A DNA stretch of 51,426 nt from Dimargaris cristalligena (lineage: Eukaryota; Kickxellomycota; Dimargaritomycetes; Dimargaritales; Dimargaritaceae): NCBI GenBank assembly GCA_027576995.1, contig JANBQC010000149.1, forward strand, positions 1-51,426. Reading direction: 5' to 3'. The notes beneath the pieces were generated by a model, which saw only the letters and a program-made list of their open reading frames with translations, was not told where the DNA came from and did no database searches. Position numbers and translations under genes: made by a program. Of this stretch, positions 24,230 to 36,213 are shown in pieces (within the stretch, counting starts at the first letter, position 1; each line of letters starts with the position of its first letter).

Positions 24230-24992
24230 TACTACCTGGGATGTCCGGCCTATTGTTAGCAGCCTTCAGGATTTGCGAGGAGGCAGTGGCCTCCTTATCA
24301 CTATGGCCTGAAGTCGCAGTGGCTAGCTCCCTAGTGGCAGAAGATGGGAGGTTCACAGAGTGGGATGAGACTAGGGCAGAATTGGACATTGATATGGTGG
24401 GTTTTCGGAGGGGGTGGGTAGTCAGTGGATTGGATGGAGGATGGGGGGAGGATATAATGAGTGACACAAGAGTTTTATTGAAAATAAATATAACAAACAG
24501 TGGTGTTAAACAATAAGAAATAATTAATAAAAAAATCAGGACTGAGTTCAAGGAATCATGGAATTTGAGTTTGAAATAAAATGAGTGATGATTGATTCCT
24601 CTAATAAGTGGGAATTTGCTGGTTACTTATATAGCCATCCCAAGGGCCTTAGGGGCTGCTAGGTGCAAGAAAAAGGACGTAGAGAAAGGTCAATAAATGG
24701 AATAAGATGGAATAACTGAGAATCTGCCAAAAAATAGGTCGGACTTTTAAAAGCAAGGAAAAAATGGCAGGCTTTTTAATGCAAACTACGAGTATAAAGG
24801 AATGAATAATATTTTTGTTAGCTTTTGTGTATGCCACAGTGTAGGCGGTATATATATATATATATATATTCATGGGTAAATGGCGGGAGTGATACTGCCA
24901 TTGCATGTCATGGCATATTCTGCCCTCTGACAATGAGGACTGGCTGCCCATAGTCCGGGGATAAATGCCGACCTCCGGATGGCACTACACAT
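24230..24992 (-). repeat. Repeat B, copy 2 (mobile-element remnant)
   Basis: This is the less decayed copy of repeat B and retains more CG. Its minus strand carries a frame (24551-24207) with a Ser/Ala/Asn-rich start. A (TA)n microsatellite at about 24850-24868 interrupts the alignment with copy 1. Confidence 0.65.
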
Positions 24993-27220
24993 ACATAGTA
25001 TAAAACTTGTAGCCGTGTCCACAGATTGAATGAACCCAGCATCTTAGGCCACTGCTATGATCTGCCAAATGGGGAACTGCCCCATATACCCTTTTTTACG
25101 ATGGTTGGTCCGAGGTGCTTTTCCCTTCGGATGACTTTCATTGGCCAGAAATCGATCTACTCGGGAAATTTGCTGCTGCGCTTGTGACGACCCGCGAATA
25201 CAAGCGAAGCGTTGCTATATACCGAAGTGACAAGTCTAACTACAAGCTTGGGGATATATCATATATTGGCACTCAATTAGATACAATTCGCCCTATCATT
25301 CAGCCTCTGTGTTATTTTTGGAAGCTTCGATACCTCTTTTGGTACGAGGGTATTTCGTGTATGGTCCGATGAACCCTAGTCTAGAATCATCTCAAATGTC
25401 CACGGCGTATAGGTCACCCCAAGTATCGCAAGTACACTATTGGTCATATAATGGAAAAACGTCGCGATTGGAGCGGTGTATATCGGGTTAAGGTTGTACA
25501 GGTAATTTTTACTTGACATGTCTACGTACTTGTAGAGGTATTTACCATGTTAAATATATAACAATGGGGGATGCGGGCGCCGAGGTCGTATACTTTAGTA
25601 CAACTTCTCAATAAGAATACGCGTACAGGTGGGACACAGATTTCCAGCTGTGAAGGGTCGCCACAACCAACGAACACAAAAACACAATTGCTTCCTCCGG
25701 ATGAGTTCCCCCCTCATAATATTTAAGCACAGTTTTGGGGTTGCGAGTAGTGGGGGATTTTATCAGTCAAGCCAATCTAAAATGGGAACCTGGAGCATCC
25801 CACCCGTGTAATTATGACCAATTACCGGCATCACTGCACCTGTCCATTTTGGCCTTACAGCGGTTAACATTGTCAGTTAACGAAGCCAGATGCTATCATA
25901 ACCGGCGTAGCCTTTATATACGATGGCTATAACGCATTTTAATTGACTCAGTATGGTGGTCCAAAAGGTTGTTTTATTTTTAAAATATTGTACGGGATTT
26001 TTTGAGCCGTAGGCTAACAGAAGACTAAAAATATGCGGGGTTATCAAAATAGGATGATTTAATACAGGACTACATGTGTGATTGCTGCAAAAGGGAATTC
26101 CAAAACAACTGGTCCTGTCATCACCGGCATTGTTAAAGACATGGGACGTAGGCACATCTGGGTGCGTCCAGGTGGTTGACCGCATGGTAGATTCTCAATA
26201 CGACTGGAGTGGACCTCGCCTACTATAATACCTATTATGTCTCGATATATATGAACGTATCCCAAGTGCCCACCTCGCATGGTGTACGTATCCACTATAA
26301 TTGGTGTAGTGTTTTTGGCTGTGTTACAGCAGGTTGCCATTCCAAAAAAAAACGAACAGATAATAGATAAGGGTGCAATACCCCCTTAGCTAACCATTTT
26401 CCCCTTTCTGACATTCCACAGGGCACTGGTCTGGGCCAAAGAATGAAAAGTCAAGTTCCGCTGTGGCACACCTCACAGTCGGGTTATTCATCCGAGTGTT
26501 ATATATGAGTCCATAGAATAGTTCCACAGAAGAGCGCGGCGTCCGCCAATCGGATTTATGATAGAAGGGAAGGGTAAAATGAGAGGGGTGGTACTAGATA
26601 TATAGAAGCGCACTAATATGGGGTATTGGCAAGGGGCGGGGAAATAATGATGATATATGTATATAATGAACATAAGCTATAGGTTCCCAGGGGGACGACA
26701 GTAGAGTACTAATATGGACCCTAATAAATGTCCCAAAATTGGACACTTGCGCCACTCCCAGATGCAGAGCATTCTGGGGGTTGGCACTAAGCCGTTCATC
26801 ACTATGGCCCACATTCCTACTAATAAACCCAGACTCCTGGACTTGCTAGTCCGATCCTTATAGATACCTGCACAAACACACTACGTTTGCCGTTTCCATT
26901 ATGACAGGGGGTATATTTAGTGCTAGTGCACCTGTCTAATTATTGACCAACCCAGTCAACTAGATAATACCTCTCTATCATCATTGGCCTAATTTAACGA
27001 AATACGAAGGTTGGGTAGCGCCGCCATTTACGTTATCGAAATGGCCTGATGCACCAAATCTTCACCACCATAGGACTGGGCACTAGCTATTCAGTTGTGT
27101 TCATTATATTAAATTATTTCATAGCGAAAGTCCACGTCTTTACAGAAATCATAGATAGAACAAATCTCAACACAATGTCGTTAGGGTATTCAATTGATTA
27201 GTATATTACAATAAGTTGAC
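24993..27220. other. Intergenic, no gene supported
   Basis: Several frames of 60-100 codons exist, such as 25115-25372 (+), but none shows a domain, splice structure or clear codon bias. They are treated as chance. Confidence 0.4.
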
Positions 27221-29650
27221 CTAAACCTCTTTACCCACATCTTCGGTGGGGTCATCCACCCAGGTCACGTTCAAGTCAGCCGCATGCCTCCGTAGCCATC
27301 CGATGATATTGTTATTGAAGGGATAGTAAATGGCATGAACGCGCAGAAAATCCAAAATCACTTTAAGAAGAATCCGGGCCTTCTGAGCCCGGGTGGACGG
27401 TGGATTGGAGGGGATCTCTTCCGCGGGCAAGAAAGGAGGATGGTGCGCAGGAACGGGGATGGGTGAAACAGGTGAATCGTCCTTTTCTATTTCGACGAGG
27501 CATACCATGCCGGTCAAGTAAAGACACCCGGCCACCGATAAATTGTGACAGGGCATGGGGACAAATTTGGCACGGTGTATTAAGGCACCAACCGCCCACG
27601 CGGTGATCCAGCAAATATCCCGACATTCGGTTCGGGTTTTTTTATCTAGCCTAGCAGTAGCCTCGGCACTGGCACTAATACTGGTCATTCGTTCGGATTT
27701 CTCCATGGCTTTTTCCTCACCTACGTTGTCGAACCCGGGGGACAGTAGGCCGCTCGTATCATTGAGGCGGATACGGATGGTATAAATTTCGGTAAGGCGC
27801 ATGAGTAGAGCACCTTTTAAAACATGTTCTTCGCGGGCCTGGGGACGGGATAGACCAGGGAAATATTCCGCATACTTCTGGTGGTTAAAATTCAGTAACC
27901 AGTTATCCAGCTGGTGGTTGAGGTAGGGTCGTTTATGGATCCACTGCTCCCAATTGCCCAGCTTTCGCTGTTGTATTAGCTCACAAGTTGTATAGAGGGC
28001 ATTTAGAACGACCCGGTCGTCCGGGAGCCACTGGTACATGTCGGTGTATTCCGGGAGAATAGACGGGAGGTAGTGTAGTGCGGCCGGGGCGCTATGCGTA
28101 GCCCTCGGCACGGAAAAGCTGGTATGGGTGTGATCGCGAGGGGGCGGGGCTGTGTAGTCAGTCTGGGAAAGCAACTGGCGGTTATATTCAACCAGCCGGA
28201 TACGCTGGTTCGGGAGTTTCACCCGGCACTCGACTGGATTAACGGTGGGGCTGGTACCTAGAATTAGGGAAGCGCCAAGCTGGAACATATAGACTATCCA
28301 CCACACCACACGCTTGGACTCTTGGTAGGTATCCTCATCAATACCCGCCAAAATCGGGACATTGCCGTTTAGACCGATGGGGCGCACGGGGCCGGGTGCG
28401 TCCGTTAGATGGAGACCAAGGCGTTGGCCTAGGCGTAGGGCCGCCGAAAAGTAAAAGTCGCCGGCATCCCAATTACCAAAGGCCATTTCATTGTCACCCA
28501 TTAGGAAGAGGGTGAATACATCATCCAGGGAGGACCCCTCCAAATTTTCCAGGACGGACACCCGGGCCCGCTGCTGATAGATGAGGCCAGTAGCATAGGC
28601 CGGGTCACTATACACCACGGGGTGATCCGAGTAGGCCGCCTCGTACGCCATCAGAGCACACACCAAGCTGGCGGGGACGGCGTTGCGTTCGTAGCGGTCA
28701 ATTAGGCGGCGGTAGTACAGGGAGCCCAAGACAGGGTAGATGCGCTGGCAGTAGCGATGGAGCAATTCACAAACAATCGTAGAGTGGAATAGCAAATCGA
28801 CTTGGGGTACGGGGGGGGTGACGAAAAGGGGGTAGTTAATGGAAATGTTGGGGGGAGCTCGGTGTGGTACAGCGGCCGGGGGCCGTGGGATATGGGATCC
28901 CACGCTAGTGCCAAGGAGAAGCCACGGCGTCTCGATTGATACCGCCTGAAGGGTCGAAGGATTAGGATACACCCATATGGGGCGGTGACGCTCGGTCCTC
29001 AGTAACGGGGCGTAGCTCCGGATAATGGGTGACAAGGCGATGGAATCATCAGTCAATGATAGTGCGGGTTCCTCGATGTCCTTTAGGATGTCGGGGGAGA
29101 AGGGTCCGGTCGACACAGCTGAGCCGTTGGAGGAAAACAATACCACGTTCGACTCCGAAGGCACCACTGGTTCGTCTTGAAACCCCCTTTCTTCGGGATC
29201 GGGGGTCGGTCGATTGAGAAACTGAAGGAGGGTGTCCGCCGCAACCCCGGCGTTGGCACACAGTTCCTTGAACATCCATTCGGGGAGGGTGACTTGGCCA
29301 CCCGATACCGTAAGGGAATCGTTCAACTGGTAGGCCGGTGACGTGCGGCCGCTGGAGGGGGTCGACGAAGAGCGGGACAGCGGCGGCACCGAGTCCGCGG
29401 GGAGACGTTCGGCAACGAAGGTAGTTTTGAAGGCGGCCTGGGCATCGCTTTCTTTAGGTTTCCGGGGCTTCGGGCGGGGCCGCTGGAAGTTACTAAAGGT
29501 GCATGGTGGGGTGTCGGGGCGTCGGCGTTGACGTTGGCGGCAGTTCCCACACGGTTGTCCGCCTTTGCAGGCGATTTTGCGGATGCGGCAATAGTCACAG
29601 GCCTTGTGCGTGCGAATGGGTTGGAGTAGTAAAGGCGAATTAGGTTCCAT
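27221..29650 (-). CDS. Zn2Cys6 transcription factor with fungal-specific TF domain
   Basis: This is a fungal binuclear-zinc regulator of 809 aa in one exon. The start is the first ATG (29650); the frame is open farther upstream but without another ATG. The zinc cluster is at residues 18-50: Cys18, 21, 28, 34, 37 and 50, with basic residues RIRK between Cys21 and Cys28. The last spacing is 12 residues, longer than the usual 6-9. A Pro/Lys-rich linker follows. The middle-homology region (PF04082-like), about 310-510, includes LHRYCQRIYPVLG, a tetrapeptide LGQRLGLHL and ESKRVVWWIVYMFQLGAS. Target genes cannot be told from sequence. A TATA-like box lies about 240 nt upstream. Confidence 0.9.
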   Translation of the reverse strand: MEPNSPLLLQPIRTHKACDYCRIRKIACKGGQPCGNCRQRQRRRPDTPPCTFSNFQRPRPKPRKPKESDAQAAFKTTFVAERLPADSVPPLSRSSSTPSSGRTSPAYQLNDSLTVSGGQVTLPEWMFKELCANAGVAADTLLQFLNRPTPDPEERGFQDEPVVPSESNVVLFSSNGSAVSTGPFSPDILKDIEEPALSLTDDSIALSPIIRSYAPLLRTERHRPIWVYPNPSTLQAVSIETPWLLLGTSVGSHIPRPPAAVPHRAPPNISINYPLFVTPPVPQVDLLFHSTIVCELLHRYCQRIYPVLGSLYYRRLIDRYERNAVPASLVCALMAYEAAYSDHPVVYSDPAYATGLIYQQRARVSVLENLEGSSLDDVFTLFLMGDNEMAFGNWDAGDFYFSAALRLGQRLGLHLTDAPGPVRPIGLNGNVPILAGIDEDTYQESKRVVWWIVYMFQLGASLILGTSPTVNPVECRVKLPNQRIRLVEYNRQLLSQTDYTAPPPRDHTHTSFSVPRATHSAPAALHYLPSILPEYTDMYQWLPDDRVVLNALYTTCELIQQRKLGNWEQWIHKRPYLNHQLDNWLLNFNHQKYAEYFPGLSRPQAREEHVLKGALLMRLTEIYTIRIRLNDTSGLLSPGFDNVGEEKAMEKSERMTSISASAEATARLDKKTRTECRDICWITAWAVGALIHRAKFVPMPCHNLSVAGCLYLTGMVCLVEIEKDDSPVSPIPVPAHHPPFLPAEEIPSNPPSTRAQKARILLKVILDFLRVHAIYYPFNNNIIGWLRRHAADLNVTWVDDPTEDVGKEV

Positions 29651-29887
29651 AGTTACAGTCGACTCAGTAGGGATAATGAGGGGACATGGTGAGGTCCCCT
29701 CAAGCAAGGTGAAATAAAATAAAATCGGGGTGGTAATTGAGGGGAAGAAGCGGGAAACTGGTTTGTGAATGTGGGCTGGTGGTCAGCCTACCGAGATATA
29801 ACCATGAAGAAACTGTACAAGTCGGAATGATGGATGAAATGTAAAGTCATGTGTAAGTGGACCAAAAGCGACCACAGGAAGCGCGTC

Positions 29888-29895
29888 AATTTATA
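29888..29895 (-). promoter_or_regulatory. TATA-like box of the Zn2Cys6 gene
   Basis: The minus strand reads TATAAATT about 240 nt upstream of the ATG at 29650. Confidence 0.35.
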
Positions 29896-32800
29896 GAGCA
29901 GGAGGAATGGGGGGAGCTAGTACACCTTCCGTGGGACCAGCGTCGCAAAAAAAATCGCTAGAAATTGGCGGTTGAATATTGTTGCTTTGGAACACCCTCG
30001 TTACCCGCTGACTCTCGGTTTTGTAACAACGATTAGAATGGCCCCGGGCCTAATGTACGGGAATCATTCAGGTATAGTCAATAGTCACATGGCGCTTCTT
30101 GCTAGTGTGCAACAGACCTTATCTTGGGGGCGTGGGGGTTTTTCTAACTATAAACAGTGCAGTGAGTAAAATTAGACGGGCAGCAACGCACAGGCATCAC
30201 TTAGTAGAAATGCTTGCCCGCCAGCACCTCGAGATACTGTGTCAAGCCAAAACTAAGAATTGGGGCCTTGTTATCTATCTCATTTCGTTCATTTTCGAAC
30301 CGATCATCATAAAGACCGATTATCCTCAGTTGCGTGATACCAAGATACTGCCGTTGATCCGAAACTTACATCGGCGGAATGAAATAAAAGCATCCCGTGG
30401 TGTGAACTATTTATTGACGCCCCCAACTTGCCAACTACTCGCACGGGTATAAATCCACCAAGAGTAAACCGTCCCCAGTCTATACAAAACGAAATGGCAC
30501 TGTACCAAAACTGGATATATACTTCGGCCGAAGTCCCTTTTTGTGATCTTGTCTTAACCAAATCAGCCCCATTCGGTAGCTATGCTTTGTAAATGTCGAC
30601 AAAATAATATGTATTGCCCTGGGAACTTCACTCGCAGGTACTGTTGGAAATATAAATACAATGGTAAACGCAAGTACCTTCAATTGTAACTATAAAGATT
30701 TAAAGAAGAGAAAATGAACCGCAAGGGGCAAAGTTAGATGCCTGCGGCTGGTTTTATTGTATTGGAAATAGCAGTAATGATGATAAAAACGTTGTTCCGA
30801 GTATGGGGTGATATAATCATAGATAGAGAATAGTCCCGGGTATAGGACGGACCAATCAGAGTGATGGAAATGGTTGGGCGGGAAAATGAATTTCCAACAA
30901 GTACAATACAGTGGGGAAGGGGGGGGGGGTCACGGTCCCCCAGTCTAAAACATTACTTTCGCTTGCTTGGTATATTTCAAATCCCCAAATTTATTTTCCA
31001 GCTACATACATGCTATGTAAACTTTGTAGCCATTTCTATTTTCACCAAGGTATGGTATGGGTTAGTCGAACGGCAAATATGGTTTCAAATAGATCCAGAC
31101 CGTGTAGGATCAGGATAGTCGCCAGCAATAAATGGAAGCCCACATCTTTTAATGAATGATTGTGCAATTGTTTCACATTCACAGGATGGTGTGGGCAACT
31201 TACTTGGCTAGAACCACCCCCATAACATGTGGTGCCCCTTATTTGTATTTTTTACATTTTTACTAATTGGCTTACCACTCAGCACACCACGCCTGCTTGA
31301 GGCTGCTCTTGATTGTTTTCCAAGTTTTTGGTGGGAGTCTTCCACGGTTCCAGCGAGCCCCCGTAGTGTAAAGTCTTGCTTACCGACACAAACATTCCCC
31401 AACACCAAAATATGAATAAGTCGAGGCACACCATTGTAGCACCATTCCCACCTTTAGACCCGCCCTCATCAACCTATTAAAATCACAATCAAAGTGACGA
31501 CCACCTAATAAACGGTAAGACTAAATCAGGCCATGCCCTTACTTAGCCGGTCTCCCCAACAACTCCCGTTGGCGGCATGAGCAACAGGACACGATGATTT
31601 GCATCTCTAACGGAAGGTCATGCCATGAATGAGTCAACGGACTCCTTGTTGATATGGGTGAACTTCAACCCAACTGTATAAGATTTTACACAATATGTGT
31701 ATGGGATAATATGTGGGAGAATAACTTTTGACCAGTAATATTTACCTCATCAAATGGATTATTCGTTATACAGCCTGGATGAATATCTGCCATATTGTTC
31801 ACCGTGAGACTTTAGTCTCAGCAGTATAATGGAAAATCCGCTCGCTGACATAGTTTTCCCAGACTGAACTAAACACTAAATCCTACTTCCCACCCATCGC
31901 TCTTTAAAACCCCAAAACGAATAGATTGTCTTTTCCGTCGCGTGATCTGGCCAAATAGGACCACAGACCGGTAGCCATGTTGTATTTATCTGAAACTCCC
32001 CAAATATTGCATCGAATCCTCGGATAAAAAATAATATTTAGTTTTGTTCTCGTTACTGCGATGTGGGGAAACCAGTAGCTGGTTTAATGAAATAACCGAC
32101 AACCCTTTTGCGCTTACCGGAGATTGGTAATACCCAAGTCCAATACGACATGGGCGAAGTATGTATTTTCTAATGCAATTAAAAGGTTCGATTGAATCAA
32201 ACCAAATACTACTTCGTTCATTACTTACCATAGACATACACCATACAACAGCGTACCAGTGTCTACGTGCCCCTCAGGAATGCCAAATAAAATTAAAGAA
32301 ACAATAAAAAACGTACCGATTTTGGGGATGGCCGCCAAGAGTATGGTGGCAAAGGTATGAGCGTGCTTTGTCCATAAAAAATACCGTCCCCTCTACTAGG
32401 TGGGCTGCCATCCACTTAATCTGCGCAATGTCGTCTATTCGGCTAAGAATACCATCGCATCTGGTGCACTAGGTGAATAGTATGGGAGTGTCGCCCGGGA
32501 TATCCGGCCAAAAACAATAGCCAATATACAATGACAACTTCGTTAAGCAACATTGTAAACCATCAAAATCTCTAAGGTGTAGCCAGCGAGGGTATTGTTT
32601 GGAACCGATGATGCTATTGTTCGACAAGTCCGTAATCACATACCCTAAATCACAATCATTTCACAATCACGGATTTATCGGGAGGCGCCAACACCGCCTG
32701 CCCCATCTACTCAAATATTCATAAACCCAGCAATAATTGCATATCTAGTCGCGGGCCTAACATGAAGGGCACACCTATTGTCTGGTTCAAAACATGGCAT

Positions 32801-33060
32801 CAATATATAACCGTCTGTCCACTGATTCGGCTAACGACTTCATCATTTTGGACCTCACTGTTTACCCCTATTTGTATCCTCGAATACCGCACGAAAAGCT
32901 CTACTTTTTTGCCATTAACCTATACTATTCGCAGTGTAAAAAATCACCCAAACCAGATTATATCAATTTTGTTGAATTGTCGATTTTGCTAAAATACCAT
33001 TTTAAACAGCTACCGGTCCCATTTTTTTTTATTCGTCTCGTAAAAATACAGCATTTTCAA
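29896..33060. other. Gene-poor intergenic region
   Basis: No frame here has a recognisable domain. The only structure seen is repeat C copy 2 at 31651-31800 and a run of 10 G near 30919. Frames such as 30099-30452 and 32794-33135 lack other support. Confidence 0.4.
31651..31800 (+). repeat. Dispersed repeat C, copy 2
   Basis: Direct-orientation relative of 20832-20982, sharing the ATATGGGTG, CTGTATAAG, GGATTATTCGTTATACAGCCTGG and GAAT..T..CCATAT blocks. No coding capacity is evident. Confidence 0.5.
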
Positions 33061-35172
33061 ATGCGGCTCTTCACTCTCCTCATTCCTCCGGTGGCTATTA
33101 CTGCCGCGTATCAACTAGGTAAATGTGAATTATAGCCGCACCTAACCGCTAGCTGGCTGTATTAAATTATGCGGTTATTTGCCCTTCTCAACTTTACCAA
33201 TCATTACATGTATTTTAACAAATGGGTTCCACTGTTGAGCCTATGCGCTTGTTGAAAGGCTATGGGAGTCCAATCGTCAACTAATTTGTAGTTATTACCA
33301 ATTCTACCATTTCTATTAAATCCAACCAGCTGGACAGGATCGAGATCTCTTCAATTCCAACCATCGAAAATAAGATATTCAACTCGCCAGCCGCTTTAGG
33401 TCGAGGTATGCTAGGGATGATAGCGTTGGGTACCCCGGCATTATGGGCCCGGAAGCAGCTCCTGCTCTTCGAGACCTATCCGATAACACACAGCCATCTC
33501 CCCCTAATGCCCCGACGACTGGAGCTGGTCCCGAACAAACACCAACCAGCAATCTGACCAAGGTTACCCCCATCATCACACTCCTCGGCACTACTTCCGC
33601 TCCCCTCACCCCGATCGGAACCCCATCAGAGAGTACACCTGGAGCTATGCCCGACAGCACACCCATCGGTACCCCACTCACAGACACGCCTGGATCCATT
33701 ATATCCACCACTCCAGTAGTTTCCACACCAGGTGCTACACCTAGCAACTCGCCGGTCATATCCAACCCAGTTGAAACCCCCTCTGGTACTTCCCCCGGGG
33801 CCACACCAGTCTCTGTCCCCACCAACGTAGCTCACGGGGTGTGACCCGAAACAACACCGCCTACTACACCTAAAATTACCATACCAGGCATTCACCTTCG
33901 GATATTCCTCCTACCACCCCAAGTGGTTTATTTACCGGCACTACCCCGGATGCGGTCCCCCATACCCCAATTCCAGATACTCTTGTAACCATGAGCCCCG
34001 CAGCTACTCCAACGGGTCTCCCCGGACCAACACCATTTGAGCATCCCCCCGTTAAGCCATCGTTTAATTCCCAGTCAAATACTTGGGGGCCAGCTACCAC
34101 CCTCCTTATCTCTCCTTCGCAACCAACCACCCCGTCCATTTTCCCCACGGCCACTCCAACCACAAGTCCCGAAGTAATTAAAATTACTTCGGCACCCGGG
34201 ACAATTACACCCATTATTTCAAACCCCGTTACGGCATCATCTGCTATGGGTTTTCCGAATACCATTACTCGCAGACTATCAACTATCCCCGGGGATCCGT
34301 TCACCTCGGAGAAATCGGCTTCGACGGGTCCATCTTATTCGCCGTCTGAGGTCACATCCATCCCCATCATCACCGACTTTGAACCAAGCAGAGTCCCGGC
34401 AACAACCGAAACAATATACAGTCTAAATTCTTGGGCAACTTCTCCGACAACAAATGGTGGAATATCTTCCCACGCGCCAATGCCCGCATCCTCGTATATA
34501 ACATCAGCCCCCTCGATCAATTCAACTAGCCCCAATACGAACGATTCATTGGTTTTCGTATCGGTGACAAATAAATATCCGTTGGTCACTATTTCATCCC
34601 GAATCTCTGGGTCGCCACGGTCGCATCCTAACGATAATACCTCGACTTCAGGGAATAATGATCAATCAGAAGGGATAATATTAACTTCGCCACCGCCATC
34701 AGAAACGCAGTCCCCTTCATCCACCAATTACTCAACCGATACACCTTTCATCCATCTGAGTCTTCCAACTTATAATGGACATCCAGCCCCAGCAGAAATT
34801 AGTACAGTTAGAGATACTTCAATTCTCTCCGAATTCGCAACTCCGACCCCTACTCCAGTATCAACCATTGTTGACCTTACTACTACTACAGCTACTTCAA
34901 CCCAGACCCAGACCCAGACCCACATCTCGTCACGAACTTCCCATTTCAAGAGCCGCAGTAATCCGGTTTCGAATGTCTCGTCTTCGTTGGGACTCTCCGC
35001 TGGCAAACCAAAAACCTCCATCATTACCATGTCTGCACCGGCCCCGACCAGCTAAAGTGGAGCGACGATCGTCCGACTGGGATCACTAATCTTCCCCGCC
35101 CTCGGGTGGGACGTGTTGGCGGTGGTCCTACCCTTAGTCACCCTCGGTATTTCGGTAGCTAACTATGTTTAA
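33061..35172 (+). pseudogene. Broken Ser/Thr/Pro-rich GPI-type cell-surface protein gene
   Basis: 33061 begins MRLFTLLIPPVAITAA, a good signal peptide, ending at a GTAAAT donor. From about 33392 a long Thr/Pro/Ser-rich, mucin-like frame with TP-rich repeats runs to a TGA at 33842. The same bias continues past the TGA, then shifts frame near 33890. It runs on from 33873 to a TAA at 35053. In frame after that TAA, 35056-35172 encodes Ser-Gly-Ala followed by a hydrophobic tail (LAVVLPLVTLGISVA) and a stop, just like a GPI-anchor signal. The first intron's phases also do not match. So the gene seems to have lost its frame at several points. A 46-nt intron (33836-33890 region) could hide one lesion but not the TAA. 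No folded domain is seen. Confidence 0.55.
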
Positions 35173-36213
35173 ATACCTCCCAGTATGTTCCAAGTAGGTA
35201 TTACGGAATTCGCCCGCCGGTAGGCATTGGGATACCAATGCCTATTTTGATACCACCCCTCCCCACACACACATGTGTATATATATAAAACGAAAGAAAC
35301 CTGGCTCGTATCCAATAAATAGGCGGACTTGGCCCCGATTGGGGCATCCTATTGGAAGGTGCATCTTGGTGATCCAGGCCGGCTGGTCTTTTTTTCTCAT
35401 TTTCGTTCTCGTATTTGCTTGCGGCTATCCACTATTCTCATGGTGTACCCAACCGACTTGTAAGATCTCCTCCGGTCGCAGGCACGTATGGCGATCGTAA
35501 CATCTAAGCTTCACCCAGTTAAATATAACACGTGTCGATGGGCGTATTCACGTTGTGACAATCCGTGTGTGCTCTCCTCATTGGTTTAATCACACAGGCA
35601 TGTAATATATTTGTCTCCGTTTCAGCTGTTGACGCCTAAATAAATATACGTAATGAAATAATGATTGTACATGACTGATGAGCATTCTAATTCCGCCAAC
35701 CCAGTTATGGATGGAATGCCAATCCACTGAAATCATTTTTGCATTATTGGGCATCCACACGGCCGATCACTTTTGCCTATTAATGAAAAGTCCTCTTAAA
35801 TCAAGGGGAGGAGAGGATGTATACTGCTCCACCCGCCCAGGCTTAATGGTAAACTAGCGAACAATCGGGGAACTTCCAGGTAATCTCAATATTATTGACC
35901 GCACCACGATACAAACTCAATACCGAGGGTTTTTTTTGCCATACTTTAATCCTCGGCTGAAATGCCACCTCGCGGAACTATTGCAACAGGTTCTATATAA
36001 AATGAGAAAATAATGGGCTTCAATTAAGCAATATCTACGAATATTCTATCAGGTCGAAGTACGTAGAGAATGGAACAGATGATTAGACAGTATAATTACA
36101 GTTAATTTCCACAAATTTAACATACGGGCAAAAGATAGGAAATATAATGAAGAGGTCAGGGATAGGTGGAGGGGATGCTGTGAACCAGTAGCTCAACAAA
36201 GACATCGCCACGT
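35173..36213. other. Intergenic, no gene supported
   Basis: AT-rich sequence with only short frames. It includes the 3' region of the RhoGEF gene on the minus strand. Confidence 0.5.

Noticed and set aside
25115..25372. 85-codon plus-strand frame as a gene
   Set aside because: No homology recognised, no promoter or splice context, and composition close to the intergenic background.
33379..34304. Minus-strand Gly/Val-rich frames opposite the Ser/Thr/Pro-rich gene
   Set aside because: These are complements of repetitive ACC/CCN codons; they have no start context or domain.
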